This document shows positions 1 to 5,223 of a stretch of DNA of 22,276 nucleotides, one piece after another. The stretch is from NCBI GenBank assembly GCA_050747525.1, contig JBOGOC010000037.1:1-22276 (forward strand). Reading direction: 5' to 3'. The first letter of the stretch is position 1; each line of letters opens with the position of its first letter. A model generated the notes under the pieces. That model did not search any database and had not been told where the DNA came from. It was given only the letters and a program-made list of their open reading frames with translations. Both the position numbers and the translations under genes were made by a program. The stretch is from JBOGOC01 sp050747525. GTDB lineage: Bacteria; Acidobacteriota; Polarisedimenticolia; JACPZX01; DASXTC01.

Positions 1-1132
1 CGTACGTCGTGATGGCCCGCTCGCCGCTGGTGTTGGGCCCCGTCTGGCTGGTGCCCGTGTTCCCGCCCTCGATGCACAGCGGCGCGCCGCCGAAGTCCGC
101 GACGAAGCTGTTGTAGTACCGCCCCGCAGCGTTGTCGCGGAAGTGCAGGGCCGTGTTCGTCGCCTTGGCCGTGTATGTCTCGGAGACGTCGCCGCCCAGG
201 CCCACCATGGTCACGTTGTAGAACGCCGGGGTCGCGAACGGCTGACTGCCATCAGGGTTGTTCCCGCCGTCCTGCTCCGCGCCCTTGTCCGACTTGTCCG
301 GGCCCGGAGTCCCCTGCACCAGCAGGATGAACTGACCCTTGCCGCGGTATCCCTCGTCGTAGTCGATGCTGTCATCCCCGCCGGCGACCGCGATCACGTG
401 CTTGACGTTCACCGTGCCGCCGAAGAACTCGATTCCGTCGTCCTTGTTCTGCATGACCTCGACGAAATCGATGTCGGTCTGCCGCCCCACCGCCCCCAGC
501 GTCAGCCCGTTGATCTCGTTGTTGGGCGCCAGGTTGAATCCACCGTAACGGATCGACACGTAGGTCAGAGTCCCGCTGTCGTCGTCATCGTTGCCGCCGT
601 TGCCGTACAGCCCGAGACTGCCCACCGAGGTCAGGCCCTCGATCTGCACCTCGCGGGCGGCGTTGGGCCCCGCCAGCGTGTTGTTGGCCACGTACGTGCG
701 GCCCAGCAGGATCACGCCTCCCCACTGCCCCGTCAGACCCAGCGCGTTCTCCAGCCTGTCGTAGGGGTCGGTTCCGGGGTTTCCGTGAACGTTGTCGTCG
801 AACAGATCCGTGAACACGATCGGGTTGTCGACCGTCCCGAGAGCCCGGAGCTTCGAGCCGCGCGCGATGATCAGCGTGCCCGGATTGGGATTGTTGGGGT
901 CACCTGAGTCCGACGGCTCTCCACGCACCACCGTGCCGGGCTCGATCGTGAGTGTCGCTCCGTTGGTCACGTAGATCGGCTGCGTCAGGATGTACTCGTT
1001 GTTCGACGTCCACGTCTCGCTTGCCGTGATGTTCGCCGTGATATCCACCTCGGCGGCAAACGTCCCTGCCGTCGCCATGGCACACGTGACGAGCACGGCC
1101 AGCGCGCGCAACACTTTCGCGTCTCTTCTCAT
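1..1132 (-). CDS. Secreted beta-helix-like surface protein (C-terminus off the left edge)
   Basis: The frame is open from an ATG at 1132 to the window edge, giving 377 codons without a stop. The N-terminus (MRRDAKVLRALAVLVTCAMA, then TAGTFAAEV) is a typical Sec signal peptide with cleavage near AAE. The mature part has short repeating motifs: ITANITASETW, a GATLTIEPGTVVRG stretch, WGGVILLG, VSIRYGG, NEINGLTLGAVG, VEVMQNKDDGIEFFGGTVN and DDSIDYDEGYRGKGQF. This pattern occurs in a widespread exported family of Gram-negative bacteria, often found beside TonB-dependent receptors, with a probable right-handed beta-helix fold. The biochemical role is unknown. A GAGGG-like ribosome site lies about 14 nt upstream. 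It is co-directional with the PhoB-like gene, 270 bp downstream of it, with a Pho-box-like repeat between them. A role in phosphate acquisition is inferred from that context only. Confidence 0.85.
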   Translation of the reverse strand, partial: MRRDAKVLRALAVLVTCAMATAGTFAAEVDITANITASETWTSNNEYILTQPIYVTNGATLTIEPGTVVRGEPSDSGDPNNPNPGTLIIARGSKLRALGTVDNPIVFTDLFDDNVHGNPGTDPYDRLENALGLTGQWGGVILLGRTYVANNTLAGPNAAREVQIEGLTSVGSLGLYGNGGNDDDDSGTLTYVSIRYGGFNLAPNNEINGLTLGAVGRQTDIDFVEVMQNKDDGIEFFGGTVNVKHVIAVAGGDDSIDYDEGYRGKGQFILLVQGTPGPDKSDKGAEQDGGNNPDGSQPFATPAFYNVTMVGLGGDVSETYTAKATNTALHFRDNAAGRYYNSFVADFGGAPLCIEGGNTGTSQTGPNTSGERAITTY

Positions 1133-1262
1133 CGGCCTGTCGCTTCCCTCAGGTGGATTGCGTTCCTGGAATGTGTGGTCGGGGCGCTGAGGCGCCGACC
1201 ATACGCGGCCCCTGTTCCGGGACCGGGACGGTTGTGTGACGAGATGGTGGAGAGGAGGCCCG

Positions 1263-1299
1263 CCGGCGGAGCCGTAGCTCGGGGGTCGAGCCCCGCCGG
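1263..1299 (-). other. GC-rich two-stem hairpin in the leader of the secreted-protein gene
   Basis: A 7-bp outer stem (1263-1269 CCGGCGG with 1293-1299 CCGCCGG) encloses a 5-bp inner stem (1277-1281 GCTCG with 1287-1291 CGAGC). The inner loop is 5 nt and there is a one-sided 7-nt internal bulge. No U-tract follows on the minus strand, so it is not a clear intrinsic terminator for the phoB-like gene. It would lie inside the 5' untranslated RNA of the secreted-protein gene if transcription starts near the repeat at 1364-1390. I recognise no riboswitch class. Apart from this hairpin and that repeat, I see nothing in 1133-1402. Confidence 0.4.
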
Positions 1300-1363
1300 A
1301 GGACCTGCGCTCCACGCATTTCGTCCCTGCACCTGATTTGTACCGGGGTCGAGAGACAGCACG

Positions 1364-1390
1364 TTGATGAGGGCGTGAAGATCGTGTGAA
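1364..1390 (-). promoter_or_regulatory. Pho-box-like 11-bp direct repeat upstream of the secreted-protein gene
   Basis: Read on the minus strand, two exact TTCAC half-sites (1390-1386 and 1379-1375) lie 11 bp apart, followed in phase by a weaker ATCAA (1368-1364). As 7-mers separated by 4 nt they read GTTTCAC, TCTTCAC, TCATCAA. This resembles the PhoB site plan of CTGTCAT-like 7-mers with 4-nt spacers. A possible -10, TACAAAT, lies at 1342-1336, about 21 bp after the last half-site, which is further than in E. coli. The site is just past the stop of the phoB-like gene and about 230 bp before the next start codon. Confidence 0.45.
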
Positions 1391-1402
1391 ACAGTGCGGC
1401 CA

Positions 1403-2116
1403 TCATTCGCCGCTGGGATCCTGGATGCGATAGCCGACGCCGCGCACGGTGGTGAGCCAGTCGGCGGCCGCGCCCAGCTTGTCGCGCAGCCGCCGGATGT
1501 GCGTGTCCACGGTGCGCGACATGACGTCGGCGTCGTAGCCCCACACTTCCGAGAGCAGGATGTCCCGGGAGCGCACGCGGCCCCGTGCCCGCACCAGATC
1601 GGACAACAGCTTGAATTCGGTGATGGTGAGATCGACGGAGCGCCCCTCGATCCGGACACGGTGCTGCCCGAGATCCACCTCGATGGGCCCGGCCCTGAAG
1701 ACGTGCGACGCCTCACCGTCGGGAGGGACCGTCTCGCGGGCCACCGGCCCCCTCTTGAGGACCGCCTTCACCCGCAGGATCAGCTCGCGCACGCTGAAGG
1801 GCTTGGTGACGTAGTCGTCGGCCCCCAGCTCGAAGCCCAGGAGACGATCGATCTCCTCCTGCCGCGCGGTGAGGAGGATCACGGGCGTCCCTCTCGTGGA
1901 GGGGTTGGTGCGCAGGATCTTGAGGACTTCGGTGCCCGACAGGTCGGGGAGCATCAGGTCGAGCAGGACCAGGTGGGGGCGCTCCCGGGCCGCGATGTCC
2001 ACCGCGACCTTGCCGTCGAGCGCCGTCAGGACACGGAACCCTGCCTGCCGGAGGTTGTACTCGAGCAGATCACAGATGTCTTTCTCGTCATCGATGACCA
2101 GCACCGTCTCTGGCAT
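1403..2116 (-). CDS. phoB: PhoB-like OmpR-family response regulator
   Basis: A 237-aa protein starting at MPETVLVIDDEKD. The receiver domain (about 3-120) has the acidic pair D9/D10, phosphoacceptor D53 in LLDLMLPD, T83 in ILLTAR and K105 in DDYVTKPFS. The C-terminal winged helix (about 135-235) has the recognition-helix segment RTVDTHIRRLRDKL, which closely matches E. coli PhoB, and ends in TVRGVGYRI. The ATG at 2116 was chosen over an upstream in-frame ATG at 2164 because it gives the normal family start and follows an AGAGG site by about 10 nt. No PhoR-type kinase is in the window. The gene follows sixA by 75 bp on the same strand. Its target is inferred to be phosphate genes because of the recognition helix and the nearby Pho-box-like repeats. 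Another OmpR-family role cannot be excluded. Confidence 0.88.
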   Translation of the reverse strand: MPETVLVIDDEKDICDLLEYNLRQAGFRVLTALDGKVAVDIAARERPHLVLLDLMLPDLSGTEVLKILRTNPSTRGTPVILLTARQEEIDRLLGFELGADDYVTKPFSVRELILRVKAVLKRGPVARETVPPDGEASHVFRAGPIEVDLGQHRVRIEGRSVDLTITEFKLLSDLVRARGRVRSRDILLSEVWGYDADVMSRTVDTHIRRLRDKLGAAADWLTTVRGVGYRIQDPSGE

Positions 2117-2174
2117 GTCGCAGACCTCTTCCGAGATCTGCAAACTACGGGGGGGTTGTTGCAATTCATCGGCG

Positions 2175-2194
2175 AGGTTGTTAGCAGGTCGTTA
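2175..2194 (-). promoter_or_regulatory. 11-bp direct repeat upstream of the phoB-like gene (possible autoregulatory site)
   Basis: On the minus strand, TAACGACCT and TAACAACCT lie 11 bp apart (8 of 9 bases identical). They overlap the sixA stop codon and end about 60 bp before the phoB-like start. The spacing equals that of Pho boxes. The half-sites (ATGTAAC, TGCTAAC) match the CTGTCAY consensus only partly, so this is the weakest of the three repeats. Confidence 0.3.
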
Positions 2195-2722
2195 CATTTC
2201 GTCCCGGGGGCCGGCTTTCGCCGGTCGCCCCAGGCGGCGCAGCAGCTTCGGGGTGAGAAGGCAGACCAGACGGCCGGAGCCCGGGGCCGGCTCCCCGTCG
2301 AAATCGATGCGGATCAGGCCTCCTTTGCGCAGCTCGAGCGCGCTTTCGTGGCGGCCCGAGATGAGCCAGGCGGCCAGCGTGCTCAGGTGAGGCTCGTGGC
2401 CCACCAGGACGATCTCCTCGCCGCGAGGCTCCGCCAGCAGCAGCATCGTCCTGGCCGGGAGGGTGGACGGCTCCAGCTCCTCATGAAGGGTGATGGGTGG
2501 CGAGGGCTCGAGCGCCCGCGCCAGGATGCGTGCCGTCTGCAGGGCGCGGGCCAGAGGGCTCGAGAGGATGGCCGCGGGCCGCACGCCGATGGCCGCGATC
2601 CCGAGAGCGGCCTCCCGCATGCGGGATCGCCCTCGGGAGGTGAGGGGCCGCTCGCGATCGCCGGGCCACCGGGCCGCGTCGCGCTCGGCGGCCGGAGCGT
2701 GGCGCAGGAGGTAGAGCCTCAT
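2192..2722 (-). CDS. sixA: SixA-like phosphohistidine phosphatase (histidine phosphatase superfamily)
   Basis: A 176-aa protein beginning MRLYLLRHAPAAERD. The RHA motif (R7, H8) supplies the phospho-accepting His. TSRGRSRM, LSSPLARALQTARI and VGHEP (H109) complete the histidine-phosphatase pattern in the short SixA arrangement. SixA in E. coli dephosphorylates phosphohistidine on phosphotransfer proteins. The substrate here is unknown. The start ATG at 2722 overlaps the stop of the upstream kinase gene as ATGA, so translation is probably coupled. A longer frame upstream of this ATG is only the out-of-frame shadow of that kinase. SixA genes often sit near CHAD and Ppx genes, as here, which hints at phosphate or polyphosphate metabolism. 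Confidence 0.88.
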   Translation of the reverse strand: MRLYLLRHAPAAERDAARWPGDRERPLTSRGRSRMREAALGIAAIGVRPAAILSSPLARALQTARILARALEPSPPITLHEELEPSTLPARTMLLLAEPRGEEIVLVGHEPHLSTLAAWLISGRHESALELRKGGLIRIDFDGEPAPGSGRLVCLLTPKLLRRLGRPAKAGPRDEM

Positions 2723-3570
2723 CCGGTCGGGCCGGAACCGCCCCCGGAGGCCTGCGTTCCTCCGTCCTTCCCCCCGTCCTTGCCGGCCTCCTTGCCGCCT
2801 TCCTTGCGGTCGCCATGAAAGATGAGCGGCGGACGCACGGCCTCGACCCCTTCCGGCAGCGACGGCGAATGACCATTCTTCAGCAGGGTCTGCACGCTGC
2901 GGCGGATCCTGGCCTGGATCTCGTCCACTTCCAGCTCGGCGTTCACGGTCACGAAGCCGAACTCGCGCGACAGCCTGTTGTATTCGCGGATGAGCCGGGT
3001 CTGGTATTCGCGGAAGGACTCGAAGAGATCGATGCCCAGGTGCATGTCCATCCCCGCTTCCCAGTAGTCGATCTCGCGGTTGCGCAGCAGGCGCGGGATG
3101 AGCGTGTCCACCTTGATGCGCAGGTAGAGGGTCATGTCCGGCACCAGGGCGAAGCCGAACACGTTGCGGATCCAGGCGGGATCCGCGCCGCGCACCACGC
3201 TGCGCGCGAAGGCGGTGAAGATGTAGCGGTCGGCCAGGACCACGAAGCCCGATTTCAGGGCCGGGATGATGATCTTCTCGAGGCGATCGGCGAAGTCGGT
3301 CGCGTAGAGGAGACTGAAGGTGAGCCGGCTCAGATTGTGGCCGGCCTTGGCCGCGCCGATGGTCTCGGACATCAGCTCCGACCGCGTCCATCCCGTCTCG
3401 ATGACGCCGTACCCCTGCACCTCCAGCCACTCCTTGAGCAGGCGCACCTGGGTGGAGCGCCCCACCCCGTCCGTGCCTTCGATGGTGATCAGGGTCCCCT
3501 GCAGGCTCTCCGTGTCGGCATACGGCAGGCCGTGGCCGAAGAACCGTGCGGTGCGGACTGGGGCGGTCAT
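2719..3570 (-). CDS. Thymidylate-kinase-like protein with a substituted P-loop lysine
   Basis: A 283-aa paralogue of the gene just upstream. The P-loop reads EGTDGVGRSTQ, with Arg38 (codon CGC) where Walker A has Lys. The rest of the TMK pattern is kept: LLYATDFADRLE, VLADRYIFTAFARSVVRGAD, FALVPDMTLYLRI and FESFREYQTRLIREYNRL. The C-terminus adds about 30 residues of Gly/Lys-rich low-complexity sequence (KEGGKEAGKDGGKDGG), which is absent from ordinary thymidylate kinases of about 210 aa. The start ATG at 3570 overlaps the upstream stop and the stop overlaps the sixA start, so it is the middle gene of a coupled trio. Arg in place of Lys usually cripples ATP turnover. It may be a regulatory partner of its paralogue, or an enzyme with altered chemistry. 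The substrate is unproven. Confidence 0.85.
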   Translation of the reverse strand: MTAPVRTARFFGHGLPYADTESLQGTLITIEGTDGVGRSTQVRLLKEWLEVQGYGVIETGWTRSELMSETIGAAKAGHNLSRLTFSLLYATDFADRLEKIIIPALKSGFVVLADRYIFTAFARSVVRGADPAWIRNVFGFALVPDMTLYLRIKVDTLIPRLLRNREIDYWEAGMDMHLGIDLFESFREYQTRLIREYNRLSREFGFVTVNAELEVDEIQARIRRSVQTLLKNGHSPSLPEGVEAVRPPLIFHGDRKEGGKEAGKDGGKDGGTQASGGGSGPTG

Positions 3571-4262
3571 GAAGCCTCCGTCATGGGGGTCTCGGCATAC
3601 AGCTTTGCGACGATGGATCGTACCTTCTTCTGCTGGCTGTCGATGGACTTCGTGCCGTCGATCACCTGGAAGCCGTGCTCGGAAGCCATCCGGTCGTACT
3701 GGGCCAGCACACGCCCCTGGAAGATGCGGAAGCTCTCCACCGGATCGGGGCTGAGGCCCAGGTCCATCCCCGCCTCGTAGAACTTCACCTTCTCGCGCGC
3801 GCTCAGGATGCGCTTCACGGCAACCTCCAGGGGGACCTTGAAGTAAAAGACCGCGTCGGGCTTCACCGCGAAAGCGTAGAGATCCTGCACCCATCGAGCG
3901 TCCACGCCCCGGGCGATGTCGCGCGCGAACGCCGTGTACACGTAGCGGTCGGCCAGAACCGTGGTGCCGGCCTTCAGGTACGGAATGATGTGGTACGTGA
4001 GGCGGTCGGCCATGTCGGTGGCGTGCAGGAGGCTGAACGTCGTCGGCGTCAGGAGTGCCTTCTTCTTGCCGCGCCGCGTCGCCTGCCGGACCAGGCTGGA
4101 CGAGTTCCACTCGGTGAAGTTGACCTGATGGCCCTGCGACGCCAGCCACGTGTGCAGCAGCCTGACCTGGGTGCTTTTCCCCGAGCCGTCGATCCCCTCC
4201 ACGACGATCAGCTTTCCCTGACGTAAACGGCTCGCGCGCGATCTGCCTCTGCCCCCTGGCAT
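3567..4262 (-). CDS. Thymidylate-kinase-like P-loop kinase
   Basis: A 231-aa protein with a complete Walker A motif, VEGIDGSGKSTQVR (K29), the LLHATDMADRL helix, the VLADRYVYTAFARDIARGVD segment (TMK DRY motif) and a C-terminal FRIFQGRVLAQYDRM helix. Bacterial TMK phosphorylates dTMP to dTDP. The usual AYQG after DRY is AFAR here, so dTMP specificity is uncertain and a housekeeping tmk may exist elsewhere. The start at 4262 was chosen because GAGAGGAG lies about 12 nt upstream. An upstream in-frame ATG at 4343 would add 27 unlikely residues and would start upstream of the extended -10. It heads the coupled operon with the paralogue and sixA, and is divergent from the CHAD-ppx pair. Confidence 0.85.
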   Translation of the reverse strand: MPGGRGRSRASRLRQGKLIVVEGIDGSGKSTQVRLLHTWLASQGHQVNFTEWNSSSLVRQATRRGKKKALLTPTTFSLLHATDMADRLTYHIIPYLKAGTTVLADRYVYTAFARDIARGVDARWVQDLYAFAVKPDAVFYFKVPLEVAVKRILSAREKVKFYEAGMDLGLSPDPVESFRIFQGRVLAQYDRMASEHGFQVIDGTKSIDSQQKKVRSIVAKLYAETPMTEAS

Positions 4263-4297
4263 GTGTCCCTGAGCTCCTCTCTGGATTGTTGGGTATG

Positions 4298-4306
4298 AGT
4301 ATATCA
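4298..4306 (-). promoter_or_regulatory. Extended -10 promoter element for the kinase-sixA operon
   Basis: The minus strand reads TGATATACT, a TGn-TATACT extended -10, about 36 nt upstream of the chosen ATG at 4262. No good -35 hexamer lies 16-18 bp further up, which fits an activator-dependent promoter. The Pho-box-like repeat at 4347-4365 is about 43 bp upstream of the -10, further than the roughly 10 bp typical of E. coli PhoB promoters. Confidence 0.45.
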
Positions 4307-4346
4307 GTGCCATCGAAATGGGCTCTTCCAGTGCGCAGACCATTTG

Positions 4347-4365
4347 TGTGACACTTGGGTGACAA
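4347..4365 (-). promoter_or_regulatory. Pho-box-like direct repeat in the divergent kinase/CHAD intergenic region
   Basis: The minus strand reads TTGTCAC, CCAA, GTGTCAC: two 7-mers separated by 4 nt, with TGTCAC repeated exactly at 11-bp spacing. The E. coli Pho box consensus is CTGTCAT with an AT-rich 4-nt spacer and a second CTGTCAY, so each half-site matches at 6 of 7 positions (allowing T or C last). Its direction points toward the kinase-sixA operon. The same site could also influence the divergent CHAD-ppx genes, whose start is 40 bp away. This is the strongest of three such repeats in the window. Confidence 0.55.
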
Positions 4366-4390
4366 CGGGCCCGAAAGCCGGGTCATTCGG

Positions 4391-4396
4391 TATCTT
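4391..4396 (+). promoter_or_regulatory. Possible -10 element giving a leaderless CHAD transcript
   Basis: TATCTT ends 8 nt before the GTG start codon at 4405, so a transcript from it would begin at or next to the start codon. There is no Shine-Dalgarno sequence in front of this GTG, which agrees with leaderless translation. No recognisable -35 hexamer is at normal spacing. Evidence is limited to position and sequence. Confidence 0.3.
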
Positions 4397-4404
4397 GTTG
4401 CAAG

Positions 4405-5223
4405 GTGAGATCTTCATCCATCGCACGTGAGCTGCTGGAGAGAAAGGCCCGCGAGGTGCTCAGGCAGCGCCAGCGCGTATGCACGGGCGGCAGCGCCAAC
4501 GCGGTCCACGATCTGCGGGTCGCCACCCGGCGCCTGGAGGAGGCGCTGAGGATCATGCAGCCGGCCCTGCCGGCTCAGGCCGTCGCGCGACTGAGGCGCC
4601 GCGCCCGCTCGATACGCCGATCCCTGGGGCCGGTGCGCAATGCCGACGTGCTCGCCGCCTGCCTGCAGCGCCTGGAGAAGTCCATGACCGGCGAAAGCCT
4701 CGAGGCCGCGCGGGGCCATCGGCGCCGCGCGCGCGCGGCCGCACGCACCCTTCGCGGATCGTCGTCCGGCATCGCGGTCCGCGACATCGGCGGGCGCGTG
4801 AAGGCGGTGCTGCGTGGCGCCGAAGAGGGGCTGGAGGGCACGCTGCGCACGCATGGGAGCCGCATGCTGGCGGACAGGCAGGCAGAAGTGCAGACCGCTA
4901 TCCGGCTGGCCCGCAAGGGCGGCGCGAAACCGCTCCACGAGCTGCGCATCGCGCTCAAGCAGTACCGCTACACGCTCGAGCTGCTCGATCAGGCCGGCTC
5001 GCGGCCGGCCGACCACAGGTTGGCACTGGCACGATCTCTGCAGCAGCGCCTGGGCGAGCTGAGGGATGAAGAGCAGGCACTGGAGTGGGTCCGCGCGAGT
5101 GAAGGCAAGTCGGTATCGGCATTCGCCCGGCGGCTGAGCCGGCGCATCGAGACGGCCCGCCGGCGGGCCCTGGCGGCCGTGGCAGGTGCGGCGCGCAGAA
5201 TCGCGACTTCGAAGGCCTCATGA
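4405..5223 (+). CDS. CHAD-domain protein
   Basis: A 272-aa, strongly basic, alpha-helical protein. It shows the two conserved CHAD signatures: VHDLRVATRRLEEAL (H35, R38, R42, R43) and LHELRIALKQYRYTLE (H178 onward). CHAD domains form a helical bundle with a positively charged groove, and characterised members bind polyphosphate. No CYTH domain is fused to it, so a triphosphatase activity is not expected. The GTG at 4405 is the first plausible start, with little ribosome-site support. The stop overlaps the ppx start as ATGA, so the two are translationally coupled. A polyphosphate-binding or localising partner for the downstream phosphatase is a reasonable inference. Confidence 0.9.
   Translation: MRSSSIARELLERKAREVLRQRQRVCTGGSANAVHDLRVATRRLEEALRIMQPALPAQAVARLRRRARSIRRSLGPVRNADVLAACLQRLEKSMTGESLEAARGHRRRARAAARTLRGSSSGIAVRDIGGRVKAVLRGAEEGLEGTLRTHGSRMLADRQAEVQTAIRLARKGGAKPLHELRIALKQYRYTLELLDQAGSRPADHRLALARSLQQRLGELRDEEQALEWVRASEGKSVSAFARRLSRRIETARRRALAAVAGAARRIATSKAS

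Noticed and set aside
143..974. Plus-strand frames near the left edge
   Set aside because: The minus strand encodes a continuous signal-peptide-bearing protein with family motifs across the same region.
2723..3430. N-terminal extension of the SixA frame, about 236 codons upstream of its ATG
   Set aside because: It overlaps the second kinase gene in another frame. The SixA start MRLYLLRHA matches the family exactly and is coupled by ATGA.
3571..4386. Fusion reading of the second kinase with a long N-terminal frame starting at 4386
   Set aside because: That part is an out-of-frame shadow of the first kinase. The ATG at 3570 overlaps the upstream stop and starts the conserved domain.
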